Of a DNA stretch of 64,000 nt, positions 1-11,560 are shown in pieces. Source of the DNA: Nageia nagi (Eukaryota; Pinophyta); the NCBI GenBank assembly GCA_050084985.1, contig JBITNC010000001.1:69750001-69814000 (forward strand), given 5' to 3'. A program made the position numbers and the translations under genes. Positions within the stretch are counted from its first letter, which is position 1. Every line of letters begins with the position of its first letter. Under the pieces are notes generated by a model that ran no database searches, was not told where the DNA came from, and worked only from the letters and a program-made list of their open reading frames with translations.

Positions 1-2098
1 AGGGAGGATTACATAGAAAGACATCTAAGTTTAAAATAGAAGAGACACCTTCTTATGAAGAACTAGAAGAACGATGATTATATAAAACAAAAGCCGGTAA
101 AAAATTCATGAAAATATATGCTAATGATATTAAAAAGGCGCAGAGATTGAATATCTTCTAAAGGAAGAAAATAGAAAAGTTGATGAATTCATTAAAATTA
201 AAGAATAATAAAATAAATTAAAAGAAAGGGAAGATAAAATTCTTAGAGATAAAAGGAAATTCATAGAACAAGAACAAGCAAACAAAGAAAGAAATGAGTT
301 CCTGAACAAGAAAAGAAAAGACTTCATAAAGAACATGAGATTCAACTTCATTTACAGGAATTACAACTTAAAGAATTAGAGAATGAAAAAATGAAAAGGG
401 AACAATATCTACGTATGGAGAAAGAAAAACAAAGACAGTGGGATGAATATCAAAAAATAAAGAATTTGAAATCAAAAACTCTTGAAGGAAGTCAAATACA
501 AAGATATCGAGATCCTTATTTAGACAAACAAGAAGCGATGGATAGAGAGACAGCCATTTTATTACAAAAGGAAATGGATAAAGAACTAGAACTTAAAAAA
601 TTATATGATAAACAAAAGCAAGATTCTATTAAAAGTTGGGTTGAACAAACCCAAAATCAAACAAGACAACCTGATTACAAAGGAAAAGATCTATATGAAA
701 AAGGTATATCCCAAAAACCTCCTAGGATCCCTATTCTGCGATGACATTCACCTCTTAAAATATTACCTCCACTACCATCAGAGTTTCTTTCTAACTATGA
801 GTCTTACACTTCAAGATCAATTTCGAAAAGGATCCGAATACTCGAAGACATCATAGACATACTCAAGGTCATAGAACCGATAAAGAATTAGAAGACTTTA
901 TGAAGGATTTTATAAATCAAGAAATGAATGTTCAAGGACTTCAAAAGTTAAATTACAAGAATATTTGCAATGAACCTATTCATCCAAGTGTTCCAAAAAA
1001 GAAATTACCATATAGGTTTGAATTTCCTAAAATAGGGTCATTTAAAGGAAGAGAAGACCCCAAAGAACATTTGAGAAAATTTACATTTTCTAGCTATCAA
1101 ATAGCCAATGATGACTCATTAATGTTACGTATATTTCCTATGACACTCGCAGGTCAAGCTTTGGATTGGTATAATAGTTTACCTATGCATAGTTCATATA
1201 CGTTCGAACAATTGGCTAATCAATTTCTATAACATTTTAGAATCAATATTAAAGAGAGATCTTCAATTACTAATCTTACAAGATTACAACAATTTCTTGA
1301 TGAAACTATACAAGATTACATCTCAAGATGGTGGGCTATACTCACTAGTATGCCTTATACAATACCACAAGAGGAATTGGTTAAATTATTTAGTCAAAGT
1401 TGTTTAAGACCAATAGCCAGTGTTCTCCAAATTCAACAACATAAAACTTTTGAAGAAGCTATTGCTCAGGCAGTAGTTATAGAAAGAGTTAAAATTCAAG
1501 ATGGAGAACTAAAACTCAAGAAAAAAGAATACAAAAAGGGTAATCAATATGAAAATAGTACTAAAAAGCCACAAATTAATCAAATAGCTATGACAGAACA
1601 TTCTGGTCAAGCTTCAAAAATCGAAGAAAATGTTGAACCTAAGCCTAAAAGAAATTTTACCCCATTATCAGAACCATTAGCGAAATACTTAAAAAATTAT
1701 GTGATAATGGTATGATTAAATTACCTGATATAAAACCTGAAAATCCTAATGCTAAAGGAAGCAAATGGTATAAGGAAAATGAATTTTGTGCCTATCATAG
1801 GCAAAAAGGACATAATACAAATAAATGTCGAACTTTACAACATAAAATTCAAGACTTGATAGATAGTCGAAAAATAGATGTGGATAATCCTATTGTGCCT
1901 TCGAATCAAAATTTAGGGATATATCAAAACCCTTTACCCTCACATCAGGCTAACAATGTGGCAATTATCCCAAACCAAATGAACTATACATGGAATAATA
2001 AGGATATACCATTTATAGGGACTATAGGTGATTCAATACATATGATTGGTATAGCTACAAGAGCACAACAATATCAGAATAAATAGGATAATCCATAA
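1..2098 (+). pseudogene. gag of element A, decayed
   Basis: Gag is the structural capsid protein that packages retrotransposon RNA. The order visible is a very hydrophilic Lys/Glu-rich coiled coil (to about 744), a retrotransposon gag capsid domain (about 960-1500, motifs FKGREDPKEHLRKF and ALDWYNSLP), a Lys-rich linker, and a zinc-knuckle-like motif CAYHRQKGHNTNKC at about 1788-1830. The end carries NQNLGIYQNPLPSH, also found in B. Several frames are used (391-744, 900-1232, 1350-1715, 1712-2086), so there are frameshifts. A stop at about 1230 replaces a Glu codon that B keeps. The N-terminus lies outside the window. Not functional. Confidence 0.9.
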
Positions 2099-2447
2099 AA
2101 AATTCAATCGTTACCAAACCCAATTAATATACAACCTATACCTCCTCCACAACAACTAAAGTTTCGATAAAAGGTGCTCTTCAATGACAATTAAAAATGT
2201 CTCCATTAAGATGACTTATTTGAATTATTACAACAATCTAAGAGTTATAGGGAAGCTATGAATCAAATTCTATAAGAAATTCAAGTGGATATTAGTAACC
2301 CGATAATTTTATTTCAATAGTTGGAAGTTTGAGGATATCTCAACAACCTAGTATCACCTTCTATGAAAAGAAAAATTAAATAATGATGGACCAGGCAGAC
2401 TTGATCCACCTTTACATATAATTGGTAAAGTAGATGGAAAATTATTT
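2099..2447 (+). pseudogene. gag-protease linker and protease start of element A
   Basis: Translation shows fragments shared with B: a Pro/Gln run like PIPPPQQ, then LFELLQQSKSYREAMNQIL, and at about 2397-2447 the residues LDPPLHIIGKVDGKLF that lead into the aspartic protease. Many stops are present. The sequence breaks off at the insertion point of element B. Confidence 0.75.
2443..2447. repeat. Target-site duplication TATTT, left copy
   Basis: The five bases TATTT directly before the TG end of element B are repeated at 20330-20334 directly after its CA end. A 5-bp duplication is usual for Ty3/gypsy integrases and proves that B inserted into A. Confidence 0.95.
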
Positions 2448-3277
2448 TGTTGCAATGAAAATTGAGCTGGAATATAGAATAACATAAAATAAAAATTACT
2501 CTTCAATCTTCATTGAACCTCAAATTATATAACATAGATAAACATGTTGTAATTGCGAAATGATATTCAATCTTCAGTTCAAACTACAATTTGCCCTTAG
2601 AAGGGACTTTTACAAATGTATGTGCCAAAATAAAAGTATAGATCTCCATTGTTTTTGGGTTGTTTGCTTCTCTTCTTGATGTAGACAACCTGTAAATCCT
2701 ACACACATGCAAGAGACAATAACATCAAAGCATCTATGTGTAACATTGTATTAAAATGAAACTAGCATAAAATAATAAAAGGAATGAGTTCATAAGATTT
2801 TAGCAGCATTACCCTACTTCAAAATTGGGTTCAATTGGGTTTTATATTGCTTTGTATTAGCTTGTATTTATAGATTTTTAGGTGAGAGTTCCAAGGCTGG
2901 AAAGGGGAAGTGAAGAGCCACCGTAAGTCATAACTGACCTCCTCTATCCACCTCATCATGGAAGATGAAGCGTTCTAACTTCCTTTTTTTATTTTTGTTT
3001 GGCTGTTACAGAGTCACCGACATTTGTATGTCAAACACCGGCGATCACCTCAAAACACTGATGTTTAATATGGACACCGACGACTGGTTAATTATATTAA
3101 AATGATCGCCTAAAAGTCAAATTTCATCAAAAAGGGGTCATGTGACCATTCATTTTGCATACACTCGATGAGAGCTATCCAATAATAGGGTTTCTAAACC
3201 TATTTTATGTTGTCACACCAAGTTATGATTATTCTAATGTTTACTTAGTTAACGAGGGACATTTTTAGGTGTCTACA
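2448..3277 (-). repeat. 3' LTR of element B
   Basis: About 830 bp, near-identical to 19498-20329. On the + strand it begins TGTTGCAATG and ends GGTGTCTACA, giving TG/CA ends. It lies directly beside the polypurine tract (3278-3291), which makes it the 3' LTR of a - strand element. It contains inverted copies of a motif like GTCATCGGTGTTTG (3012-3085) that also occurs outside the LTR. Confidence 0.95.
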
Positions 3278-3291
3278 TTTTGCCCCTTTTT
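3278..3291 (-). promoter_or_regulatory. Polypurine tract of element B
   Basis: On the - strand this reads AAAAAGGGGCAAAA and directly abuts the 3' LTR. Such a tract resists RNase H and primes plus-strand DNA synthesis. The identical 14 bases occur at the same place in element A (31255-31268). Confidence 0.9.
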
Positions 3292-3326
3292 GAAATTATC
3301 AACCGAAAAATGCGATTGATGATTTC
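3291..3326. other. Hairpin-forming inverted repeat next to the polypurine tract
   Basis: Arms of about 15 bases (3291-3305 and 3312-3326) pair with a few mismatches around a loop of about six bases. Element A has an equivalent stem at 31221-31254 in the same place. Confidence 0.65.
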
Positions 3327-3788
3327 AAAAATATAGAATGGGAAGCTTTGTTGCTTGACTGTTTGTTGTTGCCTTTTTACGATGTAAGTTTTGACTCAAT
3401 TTCTTAGGTGAATCAAACTTTTGATTTATCAAATTATGATAAAATGTGTTTTCTTTTTACATTTGATGTAATTTTGAAAACAAGTTTGCATATACCTCAG
3501 AAGTAACTGTTTTTGGTATGACAATGTGTTGAGCTTGTGTGACAGTTGCATGACATTTCTGTTATGTCATTTTATATGTCTAAGCACACATGTACCGTAT
3601 AATCCTTCCTTAGTATATGAGTTTTGATGGTGTTGTCTTTTGTCCCGACAACAGGTTTTTAAGATGATCTCATGTAACAAAGATACATCACATTTTATCA
3701 TTATTTGATTTTCTTGACCAATTTAAGGCTATCCTTGAGAAAAATTTAATGTTCTCAAGGCTATTTCCAAATGTGGCATTTTACTTCC
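3327..3788. other. Spacer between 3' LTR and antisense ORF of B
   Basis: T-rich, without a supported gene. The first part (to about 3550) is matched in A at about 31020-31220. From there to about 3985 there is no counterpart in A. Confidence 0.6.
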
Positions 3789-3888
3789 AGTCATTGGCAT
3801 TTAGCTTCGTCACCAATGTTCGTCTTTAAGTCATCGGGTTTAGTAACAGTCATCGGTGTTCGTATTCAGGTCGTCGTCTTTGAAAAAG
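3789..3888 (+). repeat. Array of five degenerate 20-bp units
   Basis: Units begin with GTCA or GTCG at 3790, 3809, 3830, 3849 and 3870, spacings 19, 21, 19 and 21. The best unit reads AGTCATCGGTGTTCGTATTC. The same motif forms a 20-bp-period array in the leader of B (19231-19350) and occurs as inverted pairs in the LTR. It lies just upstream of the antisense PMD ORF. Confidence 0.75.
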
Positions 3889-4000
3889 GAAAAGTTTTGT
3901 CCTTTTTCATATGTTTCTTAGCTATCCCTTTCATGGTCTACCAACACCATTTATCATTGTGACTCATCGATTTCTAGCATTGATATTCACCATATTCAAC

Positions 4001-6350
4001 ATGCCTCCACGTAGAGCCCCATCAGACAGTTCTCGACCTATCCGGGAAGAGGTAGGGTTTTGTACTAACCTTCTTTTCTATTTTTTGTTTATAGTTTGTA
4101 ATTTACCCATTTAATTTAAAAATTGCAACTAGTGAATGTTATTAAAAAACTATTTTGGTCATTTGTATAGGATAAATTTATAGATTAGGCTTTTATTTGT
4201 GTTTTTAATGAAATTTTTCCTATTTCCATCGCGATGTCGACCTGAGCCGAGCGGCTAACAGAAACGTCGATGTTTGAATGTCGAACACCGATGATCGAGT
4301 GTTGAGGATGACAAACACTGACATTTCATTATGAAATGCCATTTTTTCCTTTTTTTTTGACTACTTTTAACATTATACAGGTTCGAGATGTTTTTGAGCC
4401 TCAAGGTAGATATCCCTCAATTTTACAGGAGGGTAAGAGATTTTCTGGATCCTACTGATCATACCTTTTTCAGTCCATTGGTTTTGGAGTGGGCCCATAC
4501 ATGGGTCGCATTCATTGGGACTATCCTTGTTAGCTCATTATTAGATAGATGGGATGTAGTTACATGCACTTTTCATTTTTTGACAGGGGAGATGACTATT
4601 ACGGTAGAGGATATACATAGATTATATAGACTCCCCATTCATGGATGGAGGATTTTACCTGTAGTTGATAGAGCAGGAGCTTTACCTATCATTTCTTATT
4701 TGTATGGAGCTGATTCAGTTGACACTATTATTTTTGAGATTATTTCAGGGGGCATCAGATATTATCAGTATTGGCTAAAGGATCAGTAGAGGATGATTCG
4801 ATTTTCATATTTGATGGGATTAGTTCAGTGCTATGCTCTCCTGATACTGATAGCAGGAGGTTTCTATGGTTGTTGTTACCTATCATTATAGATATGATAT
4901 GACACGACACAGTGTATGCTTGGGTGCCCACATTATTGGCCCAAATTTACAGAGTTATTTTTCTATTCACAGGGCATAGGGCCTCTTTATCAATCACATT
5001 ACATTACAGGCATGGGCCTACAAGCATATTGCTATGGCTCATCCTTAGGATTACGATGCCTGGATTTGATAACCGCTCAGATTATGTGGCCGATATAGTC
5101 AGATGGCATGAGGACTATTATATTCACCCATCAGATGGAGTCCATCGAGATGTGGGCTATTACCGTCACATGCTTAGTCACTTGATTCCTGATCAAGTGA
5201 GATTTAGACCTTACCGCTCATATCCTATATGGAGAGAGCTCGCAGCTGAGCTTACTGGCATTCAACAACCACATGTTTTGAGTGGTCATAGGGTGGATTT
5301 TCTAGAGTACTTTCATTTTGAGTGGGTGCCCATCAGTTTAGTTTGATTCAGATGTGCCTACCCCAACAGTGCCATACCAGAGGGAGGGTACTATTCCAAT
5401 CGAGGGTGTACAACCACTAGTTTATGCAGAGCCCGATCCTACTCAAGAAGGAGAGACCATTAAAGGATGACATTAGAGAGGATGATGTAGGAGTGTCTGA
5501 GGCTTTCAAGCCTGGTGGGAGGAGGGAGATGATGGTATAGAGGGTCGATGCATGCATTGGTGCATCGATGTTCCGATGAGCTAGGTGTAGCAGCAGCAGA
5601 GGGAGAGGTAGGCAAGGAGCCTATAGGATCAGGGTGTAGGAGCTAAGGTTGCTAGTGAGGAGGTTATGGTGGATGCTCTTAAGGAGGAGGCTATGGGTGT
5701 TGGTGAGGATAGAGCTACCCCAAGGGTATGCATGGAGTCGAGGAGGCTCCTACTACTCAGGTACCTAGCATTGATACTTTGCTAGGGGACATTTATGAGC
5801 TGAGACACCAGTTAGCATAGGTTCACTCACATATGTAAGATAAGGGCTGAGGAGATAGGTATAAACATGAGAGAGATGAGGCCGTTCTTCTCTATAGGGA
5901 ATTCAGGCCCATCAGTTCGATGCAGCATCAACCTCTAGGGTGAGCCTTTAGTTGTCCACCATGGTATTTATCAGTAGCAAGATTTTTACAGCAGTATAGT
6001 ATAGTCATGGCTAACAGGTGTTCTAGCTTTTACTCCAGGGGCTTAGTATCCTATGCCTCTAAATAGTTATATACCTATAGACATCTCAGCCTATCAGGTA
6101 GGTAGCAGTGTACAGGGCATGGTTGGATCACCTAAACAGGACCCAGAGGTCTCGAGGTCTTTCTAGCAGGAGTGGTACACCTTGGGCATCTCCCTTAGGG
6201 GTTTTGGTTCATCAAATTACGAGAGGCTCAGCGTCCGGGTAGTCCTATAGGATCTGTAGGTACTACTTCTCAGGTCAAAGCATCAGAGATACTAATAGAT
6301 GGCAGAGATGACCTAGCAGTCCTAGCAACTAGGCAGTGGTTGGGGTAGTC
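4001..6350 (+). pseudogene. Antisense plant mobile domain (PMD) ORF of element B
   Basis: This gene reads opposite to B's gag-pol, between integrase and 3' LTR. The 133-residue piece at 4388-4789 contains LDRWDVVTCTFHF followed by GEMTITVEDIHRLYRLP, the hallmark of the plant mobile domain (aminotransferase-like PMD family). The second piece (4912-5346) continues the domain with RWHEDYYIHPSDGVHRDVGY and ends near HFEWVP. An acidic Glu/Gly-rich tail follows to about 5760, then decayed Ser/Gly-rich sequence to about 6350. There is one stop near 4787 and a frameshift near 4850. The start is uncertain. ATG 4388 is conserved in A. An upstream ATG at 4001 (MPPRRAPSDSS) with a donor-like GTAGGG at 4052 and an acceptor-like CAG at 4378-4380 could form an extra exon, but the phase is off by one in both copies. 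Confidence 0.82.
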
Positions 6351-6855
6351 CATGAGGATATTCTTTTATGGTGTTATCTTTCTATATGCTTATTGTACCC
6401 ATGCAATTTTATTTGATGATGATGTTAGGATGACTTTCATTTGTTGGACTATTATGATGTATAGATGGACCTTTGATATTCATTGTAGATATATGATGTT
6501 ATGATGACTTTCATTTTATATGTGGATGGGTATGATGTGATGTTAGGTAGCTCATAATCATCTTTTAATTACTTGATGATGAATAGATGTTAATGATAGA
6601 TGTAATCTCAAAATGTATGATGTATGATTTTGACTGTGGAATGTATGATGTATAATTTTGAGGCTATCTTTTTAAAATTTATAATGATAAAATATATACC
6701 AACAAATTAATTTGATTATGTTATCGATCCTCAAAAGTAGTTTAATAATAAGTACGAATGAACAAATGAATCTAAGATAAGTTATTTAAGGACATAATTT
6801 TATTATATTTTCACGGAATCAGATGCATCATTTTCCGCACTTAGCAATTTTACAA
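6351..6855. repeat. ATG/CAT-rich low-complexity spacer in B
   Basis: Rich in GATGATGT and TATGATG strings downstream of the antisense ORF. The corresponding part of A (about 28130-28470) is CAT-rich in the opposite orientation. No gene seen. Confidence 0.6.
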
Positions 6856-7426
6856 TAGACATAACGACATGACAAACTAATGACTTATGGATACATATGA
6901 AATTAACTTTATCTTGGTCAGGGGAAAATAAATAATCATTCTTATCCTTTCCAAAGAAAAGCAATTTTAATAATGTTCAAAGGTAATGGATAATAGTAAA
7001 ATGGATTGACATAACACATTAGTGACCTAATGGATGCATATGAACATTAACTTTATCTTGGTCAGGGGAACAATAAATAATCATTCTTATCCTTTCCAAA
7101 GAAAAGCAATTTTAATAATGTTCAAAGGTAATGGATAATAGTAAAATAGATTGACATAACACACTAGTGACCTAATGGATGCATATGAACATTAACTTTA
7201 TCTTGGTCAGGGGAACAATAAATAATCGTTCTTATCCTTTCCAAAGAAAAGCAATTTTAATAATGTTCAAGGGTAATGGATAATAATAAAATGGATTGAC
7301 ATGACACACTAGTGACCTAATGGATGCATATGAACATTAACTTTATCTTGGTTAGGGGAATAATAAATAATCATTCTTATCCTTTCCATAGAAAAGCAAT
7401 TTTAATAATGTTCAAAGGTAATGATA
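6856..7426 (-). repeat. Tandem array of about 145-bp units in B, four copies
   Basis: The landmark TTTATCTTGGTCAGGGGAA recurs at about 6908, 7051, 7197 and 7342, a period of 143-146 bp. Units are highly similar. A carries the same array with three copies at 27536-27960. Tandem repeats in the 3' untranslated part are a known trait of Tat-lineage elements. Confidence 0.9.
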
Positions 7427-8347
7427 TTTTCGAATGATTTAACAAAACACACAAATGGTTCTAAACACAAACAACCTACAACTTATGACAATAGATTAGG
7501 TGATTTTAGCTTAACGACCAAGTTATTATAACATCTACCTTATCTTTCTTTATTTCTGGATCTAATAACCTAAGATGATATCAAACAATATTGTAGTATA
7601 TTGATAAGAGAATCTAAAAACTCCAGTGTGTGCAGTGAGATTCATTTCCCTTCTTAGATCATTTGAGATGAAAATATCCTAGAGACATTAATAAGCTAGT
7701 CTATCCATATGAAACATATAGAGGTCCATAGGAAAGAAGGTCGCTAACCAAAATGGACATATTGCCACTCATAAGGTATGCCCCATTGCCAAATAGGCAT
7801 CCATAGCCCCGATGAGGATTAACCCCTCGATCTCGATATAACCCAAGAATCTTTGTAGCACTTTTTTTTTTTTTTTTTTTTCTCTTTCTTCTCTCTTTTT
7901 TTTTTTTTACTATCAAATGATTCTTGGGTTCGAGATGAAGCGAATAATAGGATAGACACATAACTTTCACTCTTAATGTCTCTTAGAATGATTTCATTCA
8001 AATTCTCTTCGAAATTTTTAATGTTATAAGTGTTTGGAGTTTATGGATTTTCCCTCAAACACAAACTTTATGTTTTTCTATCATCTATGGTATATTATTT
8101 CTTTATGAAAGGAAAGACAAAGTGAATGTGGTGATAACAAGGAGATTATTCTAAAATGACCTTTTCACACATTACACATTTACGGATAACCACTTTTACA
8201 ATGACATACAACATATACTCACATCATACAAGGGCAGGGTACCCTATTGCCAAGTAACCTCTAAATGTTTCCATCTAGGTAAATTTTATAATTTTTTATG
8301 TATTTTATATTTTTCAAATTTTTAGGATTTTATAATTTTTCTATTTT
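7427..8347. other. 3' untranslated region of B, no gene seen
   Basis: Non-coding and homologous to about 26560-27530 of A. It holds a long T-tract (7861-7910, matched by an A-tract at 26989-27030 in A). That tract produces Lys-rich spurious frames. Confidence 0.65.
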
Positions 8348-9557
8348 TTAGGGTTTTATAGTTTTTCTCGGGAATCTATTCAGGATGCGTTTAAATCGAG
8401 TTTGAACTGCCCCAGGATTAAATGAGCAATATGTTGAACTAAACAAAAAACTAAAATCTAATATCACTTGCTAATGACAAATTTCGGGAATACAATAATC
8501 TAAGTATTTGGAAGTCACAGTTTGGGTGATTAAAATGATTCATCCTTGATATCTTAAAGTCAGGTTGTAAGTACAATCAATTATGATTTTAGGCTTTTTT
8601 TGGGCCACAAGAGACAGAAATATATCATTAGATCGTATTCTGATTTAGGAGAACACCATAGTTCAAATGCGTCAATACAAATGATAGCTTGATATCCATT
8701 GACTTTGACATCCCAACCGTAAGATTCACGTGTATCATAGAATGTCAAGGCCAATTTTTGCTGAATTTCAATAGGCATGGAAAAGATATTTAAATATAAA
8801 GAAGTAGGAATGTTACGAATGACTTTCATAAATAGATCTTTGTCATACCTATTTTCAACCTAGGAAGATAATTTCCATTATTCTGTACTTTATGTCCTTT
8901 TGATAGTTTTTCAATAATCTCATTTCTAACTCTTATTTGATTTATCGTTATAAGTTCATCAATACGACAAGCTTGCTTTTTCTCTAATTTTTCATTGCCA
9001 TATTGTATGTCGCATTTGCATGCGAGAAAATCTATGAATTTGCCTATAATATTGTTGTGATGTTCTAGGAGGAAAAGCCACAAAAGCATTTGAAATGTCA
9101 TAACTCACCCTTTTATGAGGTAAATAAGGTAAAAGTTCATCCATCCATTCAGGTTTTTAGTTAATTGTTCAACGCAGTTCATCCTATCTAAAAGGAGTGA
9201 AGGCTTTGTTAATTGACACCTTATGTTGATACTCGGCCTTCCATAAGGCCATTGTAGATAAAAGGCCATTATTTCTTGTGATATTCATTCCATATGTGTG
9301 AAATAAATTTGTGGGCCTATATTAATACAGGCTTCATATCCAAAGAAAGTGACTTCCCAACCAGTATTCCTACCACAAAATATATTATATGTTCTTTCAT
9401 ATTGCTCATCAATAGTCAACCATAAATAATTCAAGAGATCCCTATCAAAGTTATGTTTCAAATATGTTAATGCAAAGTCACCTGGATATCTGGGTGGTGG
9501 AAATCATACTTGTGGTTGCACAAAGCTACCTTCAGCAGATCCCTTTGGCAGATTCAT
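8348..9557 (-). pseudogene. Extra sense ORF after integrase, element B
   Basis: I do not recognise this protein. It lies about 100 bp after the integrase stop, in the same direction as pol, and matches 25335-26545 of A along its whole length. ATG at 9557 is chosen because both copies begin MNL or MDL followed by a similar stretch and PPPRYP. Conserved blocks are LALTYLKH-like, LTIDEQ(F/Y)ERTY, GWEVTF(F/Y)GYE, a central hydrophobic part, NAFELWCSP-like and FNP...QTRF...RFPRK at the end. About 400 residues if intact. B is badly broken (many stops and shifts between about 9250 and 8580). No signal peptide or membrane segment is evident. Confidence 0.7.
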
Positions 9558-9663
9558 CTTTCTATTTTAACCATTAACACTTGACAAATATTAATAATTT
9601 TATTTATTTATTATTTTAATAATAAAATAAAACAAAGGAAAACTAATATACACTTTTCCCTTT

Positions 9664-10900
9664 TTATGTATAGAAGGGTCGGAGATGCATGATATTTATA
9701 GGTTCACGCTCTTCATTTCCTTCTAAATCTAATAAACTGTAAGTTCCCTTACCAAATTTTTTCTTAATGATGTACGGTCCTAACCAATTTGGAGAAACTT
9801 GTCTCTAAGCTATCATTCTAGTCATGAAGTTTGTTGATTTTCTTTTAAGACCAAATCACCTATTTTGAATTCATGAATTAAAGCCCTTTTATCAAAAGCT
9901 CATTTTATCCTCCTCTGATAAACATGCATGTGCTCTAAAGCATTAATACATTTTTCATCTAAAAGCAATAACTGATCTAAGTGAGTTTGTCTTGCTTCCT
10001 CGTCAGCATTTTGCTCACTTAGATTTACTCTAAGGGATGGTATCTTAAGCTCTATGGGTAGGATGGCTTCTGTTCGATAAACTAAAGAGAATGGCGTTGC
10101 CCAATGGGAGTGCGTACACTAGTACGATAAGCCCATAAGGCTTTCGATATTTGCATATGCCAATCTTTATGAGAATCATTTACTATTTTTGCTAAGATGT
10201 TTCGAATAGTTTTGTTAGTAGCTTCTGCCTGTCCATTACCTTGTGGATAATAAGGAGTGGAAAAACTTTGTTTAATTTTATACTTGTCACATATACATTT
10301 TACATCCTTATTTTTAAAATTCTTTCCATTATCCATAATTAATTGGTTCGGTATATCGAATCTACATATAATATAATTTTCTATAAACTCAGCGATTCGT
10401 GCACCCGTAGTGGAAGTCATGGGAATAGCCTCTACCCATTTAGTAAAATATTCAGTTGCTGTAATAATGAACTTGTGCCCACCAGAGGATGTAGGTGTAA
10501 TTTGTCCTATTAAATCTAAGGCCCATTTAGAGAATGGCCAAAGTGATTGTATAGGATGTAGCTCCTGAGATGGTTGTGAAAATAATGAGAGTATTGTTGA
10601 CATTTAAAGCACTTTTTAACATATTCACAACAATCCTTTTCCATAGTAGGCCAATAATACCCATCCGTATTAATCGCTTTACAATTGCAATGCCATTAAA
10701 ATGTCCTCCACATACTCCATCATGGGTAGAGGATATAGCTTTTTTACTATCATTCCATTCAAGACATCTAAGTAATATACCATTGAAATTTCATCGATGC
10801 AAGATTCCTCTATCAAATAATATTTAGCCGCTTTAATTTTAAATGCTCGTCATGATGATTTATTAAGGTTTACAAGAAGAGTTCCAAATTTAAAAAGTCT
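9664..10900 (-). pseudogene. Integrase of element B
   Basis: Integrase joins element cDNA to the chromosome. The longest clean part (10082-10603) holds the catalytic core: the first Asp in WALDLIG, the second in IMDNGKNF, and the Glu in YPQGNGQAEATN, so the D,D,E triad is readable. A one-base loss near 10085 breaks the frame (A reads IGATPFSLVY there). The C-terminal part follows to the stop after a motif like HLRPFYT at 9664. The zinc-binding N-terminal part (10620-10880) is shifted and stopped. Confidence 0.88.
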
Positions 10901-11560
10901 ATCAATTCCTGGTACCATTATCTTTATCCGTCACGTCAATATTTAATATACTTTGTTCTTCATCTTCTTGTTGTAATGATGATTGAGACAATTGAATTAT
11001 TTCAACTTGAATTGAAGATTTTTTAGGATCTTTTGGAATAAGAGATCCAATAGAAGCCATAACATCTATGAATCTATTAGATGATCTCGATGCCGCTTCT
11101 ATACTAAATTGATCAAAAGATTTTAATAATTCCTCAACTAATGCTTTATACTTTTGAAGTAAAGGTTCTCTACATTGATAGATTCCTTTCACTTGATTCA
11201 CGATGAGTAAAGAATCTCCAATAATCTTAATTCTTTTGAGTTTTAATTTAATAGCGGTTTTCAATGCTATATCAAAGCTTCATATTCCACATTATTATTA
11301 GTACAAGGAAATTTAAGTTTAAATGAATACGGTATAGGGATTCCTTGCGGTGTTATAAATACAACACCTACTCCACCACCTTGTTCACATTGAGAACCAT
11401 CAAAGTGTATTGTCATATCCCACTCGTCTTCAGTTCTACAGGTATTTCTATTTCATCTAGTTGAAATACCCATCAATTGGGTAATTCAATGACAAGTGGT
11501 TTATTATCTTGTAACGGAGCATCAGCGAGATAGTCAGCAATTACTTATCCTTTTATTGAT
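10901..11560 (-). pseudogene. Second (Tat-type) RNase H of element B
   Basis: An additional RNase H between the normal RNase H and integrase is diagnostic of the Tat lineage. The piece 10902-11264 retains KIIGDSLLIVNQVKG, with the Asp of GDS. The upstream part (to about 11430) holds the DGSQCEQGGG and NNAEYEA-like motifs but is interrupted by frameshifts. Copy A has this domain in one frame (23185-23730). Confidence 0.85.

Larger units (their letters stand above)
1..2447 (+). mobile_element. Tat-type Ty3/gypsy element A, 5' part (interrupted)
   Basis: This is the left part of the outer element A: gag and the start of the protease region. Its 5' LTR and primer site lie left of the window. The element stops at 2447, where element B is inserted, and resumes at 20330. 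Joining is supported by the homologous uninterrupted stretch in B near 14520-14600. There the residues before the insertion (a motif like LHIIGKVDGKLF) run directly into the protease motif ILIDEGSA, which in A lies beyond the insertion. Tat assignment rests on the gag type and on the dual RNase H of the right part. Confidence 0.93.

Noticed and set aside
130-351. Open frame on the - strand across the A gag coiled coil
   Set aside because: Mirror of the Lys/Glu-rich gag sequence, which gives Leu/Phe/Ser-rich frames on the other strand; gag on the + strand matches B.
4001-4380. Spliced first exon of the antisense gene (GT at 4052, AG at 4379-4380)
   Set aside because: Splice-like signals exist in B, but the phase is off by one in both copies and A has lost the ATG and the acceptor, so I do not call the intron.
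4388-5346. Host gene with a plant mobile domain
   Set aside because: It is inside element B, repeated at the same place in A, and broken, so it belongs to the retroelement.
6856-7426. CRISPR array
   Set aside because: Units are contiguous 145-bp tandem repeats without unique spacers, in a plant retroelement.
7701-8001. Lys-rich - strand frames (7701-7970, 7819-8001)
   Set aside because: Produced by the T-tract at 7861-7910 in non-coding 3' sequence; no similarity between A and B as protein.
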